A DNA stretch of 64,000 nucleotides from contig NZ_JAKGGD010000008.1 in the NCBI RefSeq assembly GCF_021556615.1, forward strand, positions 1-64,000. Direction: 5' to 3'. Position numbers and translations under genes: made by a program. Source of the DNA: Paracoccus salsus. GTDB lineage: Bacteria > Pseudomonadota > Alphaproteobacteria > Rhodobacterales > Rhodobacteraceae. Shown here piece after piece: positions 7,886 through 15,662 of this stretch; positions within the stretch are counted from its first letter, which is position 1, and each line of letters starts with the position of its first letter. A model generated the notes under the pieces. The model worked only from the letters and a program-made list of their open reading frames with translations, did not search any database and had not been told where the DNA came from.

Positions 7886-8846
7886 GCTGGTTAGGGTCGC
7901 CCTGAACGGCCCGACGATGGGCACACGCTGGTCGGCGCTGTTCTTCGCGAAGCCGGGCGTCGACGCCGACCCGATCCGCGCGGCGCTGCAAGCGGCCGTG
8001 GACGACGTGGACGGACAGATGTCGACCTGGAAGCCCGACAGCGACCTGATGCGGCTCAACGCCGCGCCGGTGGGCCAATGGGTGCCGGTGCCCGCGCGCC
8101 TTCGACACGTCGTGCGGCTCGGGGTCGAGATCGGGCGCGCTTCGGGCGGGGCCTTCGATATCGGCATGGGCGACGCCGTGACGGCCTGGGGCTTCGGCCC
8201 CGGAACCGCCGCGCCCGATGCCATCCGTGCCGCATTGGAAGCCCCGCGCCGCCCCGCGCATGAGGTTCTGGAGTTCGACGGCGCCCAGGTCCGCAAGGCC
8301 GCGCCCGTCGCGCTCGACCTCAACGGCATCGCCAAGGGCTATGGCGTGGATCGGCTGGCCGAGACCTTGCACGAACACGGAATCGGGGCCGCCCTTGTCG
8401 GGATCGACGGGGAGATGCGGGCGACGGGCCTGCGGCCGGATTTAGAGGCCTGGACCATCGCGGTGGAAGCGCCGGACCCGGGGCTCCGGACGCCCCATTC
8501 CATCCTTGCGCTGCAGGATGCCGCCGTGGCGACGTCGGGCGACTACCGCCACTGGGTCGAGCTGCGCGGGCGGCGATTGTCGCACATCATGGATCCTAGA
8601 CGCGGCGCGCCGCTGATCGCGTCGCCGGCCTCGGTCACCGTCGTCGCCCGCACTTGTGCCGAGGCCGACGCCTGGGCGACGGCGCTCATGGTGCTTGGTC
8701 CCGAGAGGGGCGCGGCACTCGCAAGAAAACACGGGCTCGACGCCCTGTTTCTCCTGCGCGATGAGGACAGGAACGCAAGGGGCGTGGGAGTCGGACGACT
8801 TTTTTCCGAAGAACCAGCGGCAATCGCCTCAACCGGGGGAAGATGA
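7866..8846 (+). CDS. apbE: ApbE-family FAD:protein FMN transferase
   Basis: 326 residues. Family landmarks are present: GPTMGTRWS at the N-terminus, DLNGIAKGYGVDRLAE for FAD binding, ATSGDYRHW, and HIMDPRRGAP with the metal-binding Asp. The enzyme transfers FMN from FAD onto Ser/Thr of target proteins; the DUF2271 protein upstream is the natural partner. Oddity: only about 14 residues precede the conserved GPTMGT and no signal peptide or lipobox is seen, although most ApbE proteins act in the periplasm. Either the start is misjudged because the gene is embedded in its upstream neighbour, or this one works before or without export. Confidence 0.88.
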   Translation: MSKMSTELVRVALNGPTMGTRWSALFFAKPGVDADPIRAALQAAVDDVDGQMSTWKPDSDLMRLNAAPVGQWVPVPARLRHVVRLGVEIGRASGGAFDIGMGDAVTAWGFGPGTAAPDAIRAALEAPRRPAHEVLEFDGAQVRKAAPVALDLNGIAKGYGVDRLAETLHEHGIGAALVGIDGEMRATGLRPDLEAWTIAVEAPDPGLRTPHSILALQDAAVATSGDYRHWVELRGRRLSHIMDPRRGAPLIASPASVTVVARTCAEADAWATALMVLGPERGAALARKHGLDALFLLRDEDRNARGVGVGRLFSEEPAAIASTGGR

Positions 8847-9103
8847 GCCGCATGGAACAGAACCGTGCCGACCGCTTCAAGACCGCCATCCTGCTGCTGG
8901 CCGTGGCCGGCTTGACTGGCGGACTTGCGTTCCACTTCGCCGGCGAACCCGTTTTCGCGAACCTTGTCTGGATCGCCGGGGTCGTTCCCGCGCTCGCCGC
9001 GCTCGTGGTCGCGATCCTGCGCAGCATCGGGCGCGGCGAGGTCGGCCTCGATATCGTTGCCACGCTGTCCATGTCGGCGGCGCTCGTCTTCGGCGAGACG
9101 CTG
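8843..9103 (+). pseudogene. Truncated heavy-metal P-type ATPase (N-terminal fragment)
   Basis: Starting in an ATGA overlap with apbE, about 87 codons read like the first two membrane helices of a P1B-type ATPase lacking the HMA domain (MEQNRADRFKTAILLLAVAG, then RGEVGLDIVATLSMSAALVF GET). At 9101-9104 the homology stops and the sequence becomes part of a dehydratase gene on the other strand. The transporter, phosphorylation site and ATP-binding domains are gone. The gene was evidently the last member of the flavin operon and the operon is now cut here. Confidence 0.6.
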
Positions 9104-9418
9104 CCCCGCGATCACGCGCGGATCATTGCAGGGGTGGACGAAATCGCCACCGGTTTCGGCCTGCACCCTGGCGAAAGTCTCTTCGCGCTATGGGGGCAAG
9201 ATCACCGTATGCGATCCCTCGACCTCATCGCGCGAAGCATGCGTCGCCACGCCCCTGGCCGCCTGCGCCTCGTCCAGCCCGAAAACCGCATTGCTGGCGC
9301 CGCGGACCTTGAAGGCCCCCGGCTTCTGGAAGTTCTCGTATTTGAAGAACAGCCGAGCGCCGGACATGTCGTTCAGTTCATCAGACGCCAACCTCCGCCT
9401 GGAAGACGTGTTGATCAT
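9101..9418 (-). pseudogene. Threonine dehydratase / serine racemase-like fragment, internally deleted
   Basis: On the minus strand, 9418 downward reads RLFFKYENFQKPGAFKVRG and NAVFGLDEAQAARGVATH, the PLP-lysine region of fold-type-II dehydratases. It then drifts into an unrelated short stretch with a stop near 9188. In another frame it resumes as VQAETGGDFVHPCNDPRVIA, which belongs about 40 residues further on in the same family. So there is an internal deletion with frameshift, and both ends are missing. Not functional. Confidence 0.5.
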
Positions 9419-9423
9419 GCACG

Positions 9424-9660
9424 GCCTGGCCGAGACATCCACACATGTTGTCCCACGGGTCATCCAATGCCCAGAGACGACGAGGATCGCTTTGGGTCGT
9501 CGCAGACTCTTGCCAAGCGCGGCCCAGGACCGGCTGAAAGGCCCGTCTTCGATCGCGTGCATCGGACTTCCGTGGCCAAGAAACACGAACGGCATCCGGT
9601 CGGAGAGCCCGAAACGATCCTTGAGGTCTCGCAAGCTGACAAGGTCCGCGCTGCAGGCCT
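9424..9660 (-). pseudogene. DODA-type extradiol dioxygenase N-terminal fragment (YgiD-like)
   Basis: Minus-strand reading from about 9660: SLRDLKDRFGLSDR, then MPFVFLGHGSPMHAIED (metal-binding His of the family), PKAILVVSGHW and TRGTTCVDVSARP. It is cut at about 9424, where dehydratase sequence begins. Complete enzymes are about 260 residues; only about the first 75 remain. Start uncertain. Confidence 0.5.
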
Positions 9661-9809
9661 TCAGTTGGGCTGAAATCTTGCATCTGCGGCGAACGGCGGC
9701 CTTGACGCACCGCACCGCAGCAAGAGTGCTGTTCGGCCAAGGGCCGCAATGGGCCGATTTCTGGATTAACCATCTGATAATTATGGACAATTCCTTCTGC
9801 GCCTGTGGG

Positions 9810-10484
9810 TCAATCCTCTCTGCGCAGTCGTTCAGCCATTTCGGTAAGGCCCCGCGCCTCGGCGTGTTCAAGCGGCGTGACGCCGTCGCGGTCGGCAAGC
9901 GTTCGGTCAGCACCCGCCGACAGAAGTGCGTCGAGCACGGCCTGGTGATCCGGACCACCGTCGCCCAGCACCACGGCTTCCATGACGGCGGTCCAGTGCA
10001 GGTTGTTGACATGGTCGAGCGGCGCGCCCGCAGCGATCAGACGACGCACGACCTCGGCATGGCCAAGATGGGCCGCGGCGATCAGCGCGGTACCAAGATA
10101 GGGACTGGTGACAAGACCCGGATCGCTGCCCAACTCGATCGCGAGCGACATCAGTTCGGGATCGTCCGCCACCGCGGCGATCGTCACGACATCGTAGGCC
10201 CGGTGTTCAAGTGCGTTCATGTCGGCACCGGCCTCGGCCAGAGCGCGCAGTGCCTCGTCCTCGGAGGCGAAAGCCGCCACATGGGCCGGCGTCCGACCCC
10301 TGGAGTCGCGGGCATCCAAGGCAGCGCCCGCCGCGACCAGCCGTTTGATCCCGGCGACATCGCCCTGATGGGCGGCCCGGAAGAGTCCATCATAGGCCGC
10401 GACGTCGCGGGCCGAAGGGGCGGTTTGTGCTCCGACTGGACCCGCAAGTCCGATGAGAAGGGCAATCAGGGAAAGACGGCGCAT
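9810..10484 (-). CDS. Secreted ankyrin-repeat protein
   Basis: 224 residues. A signal peptide (MRRLSLIALLIGLAGPVGA) is followed by four to five ankyrin repeats: AYDGLFRAAHQGDVAGIKRL, RGRTPAHVAAFA, LGTALIAAAHLGHAEVVRRL, HWTAVMEAVVLG and DGVTPLEHAEARG. Ankyrin repeats mediate protein contacts; small periplasmic ones are often paired with catalases or heme-handling proteins. The GlcG/HbpS-like gene lies 65 nt upstream on the same strand, so the two probably form an operon. The start at 10484 is chosen because it opens the signal peptide. Confidence 0.8.
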   Translation of the reverse strand: MRRLSLIALLIGLAGPVGAQTAPSARDVAAYDGLFRAAHQGDVAGIKRLVAAGAALDARDSRGRTPAHVAAFASEDEALRALAEAGADMNALEHRAYDVVTIAAVADDPELMSLAIELGSDPGLVTSPYLGTALIAAAHLGHAEVVRRLIAAGAPLDHVNNLHWTAVMEAVVLGDGGPDHQAVLDALLSAGADRTLADRDGVTPLEHAEARGLTEMAERLRRED

Positions 10485-10549
10485 TGGCTTACTTTTTCCG
10501 GGGTTTTCGTGAGGAAGGGTCCGCGTCTGACGCGCGGACCCCGTCTGAC

Positions 10550-11032
10550 TTACTCGGCGCCGATCGCGTCGAGACCGACACGGGCGCAATCCGCGTCGAT
10601 CGCACCCGACGGTGCGCCGCCGACGCCGATGCCGCCCACCAGCGCACCACCAATCCGGATCGGCAGACCGCCGGCCTGGATTACAAGACGCGCGTCCATG
10701 TCGCGAAGACCATTGTTCTGCGTGTTGCCGGAGATGAATTCGGCAAGCCCGGCCGTGTCCCGACCGAGACCGGCCGAAGTGAAGGCCTTGCCGCTCGCGC
10801 TCGATACGGTGTGCGGGCCGGAATTGTCCGCATTCAGAAGCACCTTGGTGTTGCCGTCGCGGGCGACGATCGCGACGCTGACGTTGTGACCTTCGGCGGC
10901 ACAGGCCTCGAGGGCCGCACTCGCGGCGTCACTCGCCATGGCGAGCGGCAGATAGGGGCTGGTCGGCAGGTCCTGCGCGACGGCAGCCCCGGGAGCGGCG
11001 AGGGCGGCGAGAAGAGCGGTTGTTCTGAGCAT
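10550..11032 (-). CDS. Secreted GlcG/HbpS-like (DUF336) protein
   Basis: 160 residues with signal peptide MLRTTALLAALAAPGAAVAQ. The mature protein has the GlcG/HbpS fold signature: AALEACAAEGHNVSVAIVARDG, SSASGKAFTSAGLGRDT, GLPIRIGGALVGGIGVGGAP and a final DADCARVGLDAI. Relatives bind heme or cobalamin or sit in redox-sensing systems; the ligand here is unknown. It precedes the ankyrin gene and lies 89 nt from the FixJ-like regulator gene on the same strand. The start at 11032 follows GGAG and opens the signal peptide. Confidence 0.8.
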   Translation of the reverse strand: MLRTTALLAALAAPGAAVAQDLPTSPYLPLAMASDAASAALEACAAEGHNVSVAIVARDGNTKVLLNADNSGPHTVSSASGKAFTSAGLGRDTAGLAEFISGNTQNNGLRDMDARLVIQAGGLPIRIGGALVGGIGVGGAPSGAIDADCARVGLDAIGAE

Positions 11033-11121
11033 GTCGGTTCTCCTTTGCTGGTAACACGGAGACATCTACGCCATCGCGGGACCTCGCCCCATTCGTGGAC
11101 CGGCCCTCCGCCTCCGTAGAA

Positions 11122-11730
11122 CTACGGGGCGCTCTTGGCCTCGATCCAGAGACGCGTCATCTCGGCCGGCGAGGTCGTGCCGAGCTTCGCCCCGATGGCC
11201 GCGCGATGGCTTTCCACGGTCCGGGGCGAAACGTCGAGCGCCCCCGCGATGTCACGGGTCGCGAACCCGCGCGCCACGAGCGACAGGACTTCCCGCTCGC
11301 GCGGTGTCAGCCCGGCCAGCAGCGCCATCGTCTCACGCCGCTCGGCGTCGGCTTCGGCGGCCCGGCCGAGCGCCGCCTGTCCCTTCTGGATGGCGTCGAT
11401 CAAGTCCTGTTCGTCCACCGGCTTCGACAGGAAGTCGATGGCGCCGTTGCGGAACGCCTTTCGGCAGGCCTCGATATCGCCATGGCCCGAGATCACCACG
11501 GTCGGCCAGGCCACGCCGCTGGCGGTCAGGCGTTCCTGCAGCCTCAATCCCGAGATCGCCGGCATCCGGATGTCGAGGATCAGACAGCCCGGATTGAGTT
11601 TGGGCAGGGCCGACAGGAAGTCCTCGGGACCGGGGAAGGTCCTGACATCGATCCCCACCGTCGAGAGAAGCAGCGAGAGCGAATCTCGGACCGCCGCATC
11701 GTCGTCGACGAGATAGACCGGCGCGGTCAT
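11122..11730 (-). CDS. Response regulator, FixJ/LuxR family
   Basis: 202 residues: receiver domain with acidic residues DDD at 9-11, phospho-acceptor Asp53 in LILDIRMP and the Lys of FLSKPVDE, a short linker, then a LuxR-type helix-turn-helix (LTPREREVLSLVARG, ATRDIAGALDVSPRTVESHR). The layout fits FixJ-type regulators. It overlaps the kinase gene by 4 nt. Because that kinase is frameshifted, this regulator may be orphaned. Possible targets are the secreted ankyrin and HbpS-like genes just downstream. Confidence 0.9.
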   Translation of the reverse strand: MTAPVYLVDDDAAVRDSLSLLLSTVGIDVRTFPGPEDFLSALPKLNPGCLILDIRMPAISGLRLQERLTASGVAWPTVVISGHGDIEACRKAFRNGAIDFLSKPVDEQDLIDAIQKGQAALGRAAEADAERRETMALLAGLTPREREVLSLVARGFATRDIAGALDVSPRTVESHRAAIGAKLGTTSPAEMTRLWIEAKSAP

Positions 11731-13330
11731 TCCGCGGCCTCCCGGATGGCGCGCGCCAGCGGAAGGCTGATCCTGAACCGTGCGCCCTCGCGGGCCTCGA
11801 CCACCGCCAGATCGCCGCCGGCGCGCTCGACAAGGCGATGGCTGAGGGCGAGGCCGAGGCCCGTTCCGTTTTCCCGGGTTGTCACGAATGGGGTGAACAG
11901 CCGGTCCCGCACATCCGACCGGATGCCGGGCCCGGTGTCGCTCACGTCGATCACCGCCATCGCGCCGTCCAGAGACGCGTCAACGACAACCTCGCGCGCC
12001 CCCGCGCTCTCGGCGACCGCGTCGAGGGCATTTCGCATCAGGTTGAACAGCACCTGCTCCAGTTCCACGCGATCGCCCTCCACCGTCACAGGCGTCGGTG
12101 ACATCGTCAGGACAAGGCGGGCGCCAAGCTCGGCGGCTTGTCCCGCGAGCAGGGTTTCAGCGACGCGGATGCAGTCTCTGAGATCGATCGGTTCCGCATT
12201 GCGCTCCCGCGGCCGCGTCCACGTCCGCAGGCGCTCCAGGATGGCAGCGGCGCGCCGAGTCTGTCCGACCACATCCTCCAGGATCCCCGCGACGCGGTCC
12301 GTGTCGCCCCGTGCGACCAGGTGCCGGGCCGCTTGCGCCTGCGCCAGGATCGCCGTCAGAGGCTGGGTCAGTTCATGCGCCATGCCGCTTGCCATCTCGC
12401 CGAGCGCGTTCACCCGCGACGCATGGCTGAGACGGGTCTCGAGACCGCTCAAGTCGGCTCGCGCCTCCGCGGCGCGGACCTTGGCGCGTTGCCCCGCCCG
12501 ATCGCGCGAAGCGCCATGGCGCCCATTGCAATCACCGCAAGGACCAGGGCCACCCGGCCCGGCGGAAAGATATCCGATACCGTCATGCGGATCGCCGTCC
12601 TCAGCTCTAGCGGCTGCGTGCCGCTCGAAAGGGCGCGGGTGAACTGCGGCGCGCGCGCGTCCCCGGTGACACCGACGAGCGGAGTGCCGTCGGGAAGGGC
12701 CAGCCAGCGCGTCGCCTTGGCCCGAGTCCAATAGGCGGAATCCCCGTCAAGCAGCGCCGCCGCGTCGATCACGAGTGCGAGCCCGTAGCGCGCCGTCTCG
12801 GAGTTCGGGCTTCGCTTGACGATCAGATAGGCCGGACGGTCGGAGGGATACCGCACCAGGACCGGGGCGCCGGTCGAGCGTCCGGCCGCCGCGCGGATGA
12901 ACTCGCGGAGATCGGCCTCGCGGACCCCGACCTCCAGCACCCTGCCCTCGCCGTCGAGCGGCACGAGTAAAATGCCGATGATACGGGGGTAGAAACGCAT
13001 GATCGCGCCCGCGACCTCGCGAAAGAGGTCCGGACGCTGCTCCACTCCGGCCACCGCGATGGCCGAGAGCGCCGTCAGATGCGCATCGTGCTGGTCCACG
13101 CGTTGCGAGGCGACGGCGTGAAGGCGCTCGCTCTCCGCCGTCAGATCGGCCAGTCGCGCGCTGCGCTCGAAACTGGCGAGGAGCCCAAGCGCCAGGATGC
13201 TGACAAAAACCCAGGTGATCCCCCGGGCAAGGGGTCGGCGCAGGATGTCTCGTGCTGATCGCGTTTTCTCTGACACGGGTCCGGTTCCGCTGCGGGCGAT
13301 GCCTGTTCCAGCATCTTGAATTCGAGACAA
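11727..13330 (-). pseudogene. Sensor histidine kinase disrupted by a one-base frameshift
   Basis: The 5' half (down to about 12500) encodes a membrane anchor (ITWVFVSILALGLLASF), a periplasmic dCache/CHASE-like sensor and a second helix (VALVLAVIAMGAMAL). The 3' half, in another frame, encodes the kinase core: GEMASGMAHELTQPLTA with the phospho-His, FNLMRNALDAV, DTGPGI, GTGLGLALSHRLV. The frames join cleanly if one G is restored in the run of Cs at 12492-12495 (plus strand), giving a DctB/FixL-like kinase of about 530 residues. Start uncertain: TTG 13330 or GTG 13276. A homopolymer sequencing error is as likely as a real mutation. Confidence 0.75.
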
Positions 13331-13499
13331 GCATAACCTCTTGGCGCGGTTTTGAAATCCGTAGGACTACAGAGGCCGGTCAGGGTTGGGAGGATCAACA
13401 GATCCAGTCCTGTGCCCGCAGCGAATGTCCGGAAAGCGGGCTGCGGTCGCAGAATCCACGAGAGCGTCGAAGGTCCGCATTGGGCCGTGATTACAGGTT

Positions 13500-14387
13500 T
13501 CACCGCACATCGCGCCGATCCAGAAAGGCGAGGGTCTCCCTGGCAATCCGCCCCGCCGCGTCGGCGTCGAGGTGCAGGTGATGGTCGCCGGGGATCTCGA
13601 CGCGTTCGTAGTCGGGGATCAGGCTTTCGGCGTCGCGCACGAGATCGGCAAGCCTGGGGCGGGACTGCAGGATGCCCTCGGTGGCCCAGATATTCAGGAC
13701 CGGGCATCGGATCGCGCGCAGCACATCCTCGACCTGGTTGAGCGTCAGCTTGAGCGCAGAGCAGGCGAAGAGTCGCGGATCGCCGCGCAGGCGGAACCCG
13801 CCGGGGGTTTCTTCGAGCGCACGCTCGGCAAGCGCGTCGGCAGTGCGCCGGGAACTGCCCTGTGCGATGCGGCGGTCGATGTAGCCCTCGCGGGTCGGGA
13901 AGCATCTCGCCGGGCGCGCGGACTGTCTGCGGGTCTGCTGAAGAAAGGCGCGCAAGGTGGCGACGACGGTGTCGTCACTCGGCTCGGGCACGAGGGATTC
14001 GATCGCGACGAAGGCACGGACCTTTTCAGGCAAGGCGGCGGCAAAGAGGGCCGAGATATTCGCGCCGCGGGAATGGCCAAGAAGGACGCAATCGTCCCAC
14101 CCAAGCTGATCCAGAAGCCCGGCGATCTGCGGAAGGTCGTCCCAGATGTTGTAGGTGGCATGCGCCGCGCGATTGGCGCTGTGGCCCTGCCCGCTCAGAT
14201 CCAGCGCGACAACCCGGCAGCCGTGCAGCCGTGGCGCAACGACCTGGAAGCTGCCGGCGTGGTCCATCCAGCCATGAAGGGCAAACACGGGCGTTCCGTC
14301 CTCGGGCCCCCAGGCAAGCCCCGACAGGCGGAGACCGTCCACCATCCAGTGTCGCGCTTCGGCATGGGTCATGGGGGCGTGTCGCAT
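13500..14387 (-). CDS. Alpha/beta hydrolase
   Basis: 295 residues of the alpha/beta-hydrolase fold. Oxyanion-hole segment ALHGWMDHAGSF, Asp-containing ALDLSGQGHSA, nucleophile elbow GHSRGAN (Ser, near 105), a late Asp in the NIWATEG region, and the catalytic His in GDHHLHLD near 275. The cap region (about 145-205) is the variable substrate-selecting part. Substrate cannot be told; the family includes esterases, epoxide hydrolases and lipases (serum-hydrolase-like). It is a single gene flanked by non-coding DNA on both sides. Confidence 0.85.
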   Translation of the reverse strand: MRHAPMTHAEARHWMVDGLRLSGLAWGPEDGTPVFALHGWMDHAGSFQVVAPRLHGCRVVALDLSGQGHSANRAAHATYNIWDDLPQIAGLLDQLGWDDCVLLGHSRGANISALFAAALPEKVRAFVAIESLVPEPSDDTVVATLRAFLQQTRRQSARPARCFPTREGYIDRRIAQGSSRRTADALAERALEETPGGFRLRGDPRLFACSALKLTLNQVEDVLRAIRCPVLNIWATEGILQSRPRLADLVRDAESLIPDYERVEIPGDHHLHLDADAAGRIARETLAFLDRRDVR

Positions 14388-14493
14388 CCTTGCGGTTCAG
14401 TCGGCGCGGCAGCCGGACGGGTATTTTCCGACTGACAGCTCATGATGCGCCGACGGGGCGCGGAGCATGGACCGAGGCACGATCCGGCTGCGG

Positions 14494-14688
14494 TCAGTCT
14501 TCACCGGTCAACCCGAGCCACGGAACCGGGGCGCGCCTGATCATCTCGGGCCGTGTCGGCAGGTCTTTCTCCAGACGGCACCTGTCGTCGCTCGCTTCGA
14601 TCAATTCGCGCGGAAGGCGCAAGTTTACCGAATCAGTGTCAACGCGTGGACGTCCAATCCTGTTTTTCTTGTCCATCGCCGAGTTCAA
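14494..14688 (-). CDS. Small ribbon-helix-helix protein
   Basis: 64 residues. The core GRPRVDTDSVNLRLPRELI followed by EKDLPTRPEMIRR matches small RHH DNA-binding proteins in which a beta strand contacts the operator and a Pro-turn helix ends in RPE-IRR. The last dozen residues after APVPW diverge from what I expect, so the C-terminus may be altered. Such proteins often act as antitoxins or plasmid-type repressors, but no toxin-like partner is seen. Local base composition (14630-14720) is more AT-rich than its surroundings. Confidence 0.55.
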   Translation of the reverse strand: MNSAMDKKNRIGRPRVDTDSVNLRLPRELIEASDDRCRLEKDLPTRPEMIRRAPVPWLGLTGED

Positions 14689-14884
14689 CTGTTGGCTTTA
14701 CTGTTTTATGGTTCCAGCAATTAGCGGACCAGGACAAGAGTAGCCGCTCTCGCCGAGGCCCTGACCATCGAGCCTCGTCTGAGGAGATCCCACGGCACCG
14801 AGACCATTACCACGCGCCCCGGCGCGGTTGAAGCGCCGATGCGGATGCTGAGCCCGTTCGCCTTGCGCCTTGTCGACCTTCTGA

Positions 14885-15217
14885 ATGCGCTGGCCGAGCC
14901 ACATCTGGGCAGAGCGCGATCTTCATCGCCGCGAGCCGTCGGATCCTGCCTTCGATCGCAAGATCGACCGGGCCGACAGGGCGCGGCTGCCGTTCTGTGA
15001 AGCCATCGCCGAGATCTCCAGGGCGCCCGTCACGGTCGCGACCGATGTGCCGCTGCGGCGCATGGCGCTGATCGTCGCGACGCTGGTCCGCGAGGGCACG
15101 GCAAGGGCGGTTCGACAGCATGCCGCGCGCAAGCCCGAGTTCGCGGCCTGTCTCGAAGTTCCGGGCGACGGGCCGGTCGCGGCCCGGATCCGCCACATGC
15201 TGGCGGCCGCCGGTTAG
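14885..15217 (+). CDS. Unrecognised protein, probably a fragment
   Basis: 110 codons. The stretch from DPAFDRKIDRADRARLPF to the end (AVTV-like ATDVPLRRMALIVATLVREG, RQHAARKPEFAACLEVPG, RIRHMLAAAG) has the amino-acid balance of a real helical protein. The first 15-20 residues do not. A separate plus-strand frame just upstream (about 14805-14890: RPGAVEAPMRMLSPFALRLV) also looks coding, so this may be the tail of a larger, frameshifted gene. I do not recognise a family. It ends 72 nt before the ArsR-type gene. Confidence 0.3.
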   Translation: MRWPSHIWAERDLHRREPSDPAFDRKIDRADRARLPFCEAIAEISRAPVTVATDVPLRRMALIVATLVREGTARAVRQHAARKPEFAACLEVPGDGPVAARIRHMLAAAG

Positions 15218-15249
15218 GCTCGGCCAGTCTCCGGAGGCTCGCCCCAACC

Positions 15250-15287
15250 GAATCATTTACAAAACTAGCATTGTGGTTATTTTAATC
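15250..15287 (+). promoter_or_regulatory. AT-rich promoter/operator region before arsR-like gene
   Basis: A 35-40 nt AT-rich island (ATCATTTACAAAACTAGCAT then TGTGGTTATTTTAATC) stands out from GC-rich surroundings directly before the ATG at 15290. It probably holds the promoter and the self-binding site of the ArsR-type repressor. No perfect palindrome is visible. Confidence 0.4.
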
Positions 15288-15289
15288 GC

Positions 15290-15607
15290 ATGACCACGAC
15301 CAGTCCCAACGCCCGCGCCCTTGCCGCACTTGGCCATGATGCCCGCCTGTCGATCTTTCGCCTTCTGGTGAAGGCGGGGGACGACGGGCTGCGGGTCAGC
15401 GATATCGGCGAGCATCTTGGGCTCGCCCCGTCGACCCTGGCGCATCACCTCTCGACACTCGTCGATGCCGGGCTGGTGCTGCAGGACAAGCAGGGCCGCG
15501 AGGTGTTCAACCGGGTCGATTTCCCCGCGATGCATCGCGTGGTCGGGTTCCTGACCTCCGAATGCTGCGCCGGTGTTGCGATCCGCGCCTCGGAGGATGC
15601 GGCGTGA
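15290..15607 (+). CDS. ArsR-family metalloregulator
   Basis: 105 residues: winged helix-turn-helix with ALAALGHDARLSIFRLLVKA, then DIGEHLGLAPSTLAHHLSTL as recognition helix and GREVFNRVDF as wing. Near the C-terminus it carries SECCAG, a vicinal Cys pair typical of one class of arsenic- or metal-responsive ArsR repressors. It precedes a membrane permease by 55 nt and should repress that operon until a metal or metalloid binds the cysteines. Whether the ligand is arsenite, methylarsenite or another thiophile is not visible. Confidence 0.85.
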   Translation: MTTTSPNARALAALGHDARLSIFRLLVKAGDDGLRVSDIGEHLGLAPSTLAHHLSTLVDAGLVLQDKQGREVFNRVDFPAMHRVVGFLTSECCAGVAIRASEDAA

Positions 15608-15662
15608 GACCTGTGCCGCCTTTTTCTTGCCTTGAAACAACCGCAATTCCGGAGATTTGGTG

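Noticed and set aside
6086..8335. Long minus-strand open frame opposite the PepSY fusion and apbE
   Set aside because: Shadow of two convincing plus-strand genes; the translation has no recognisable domain.
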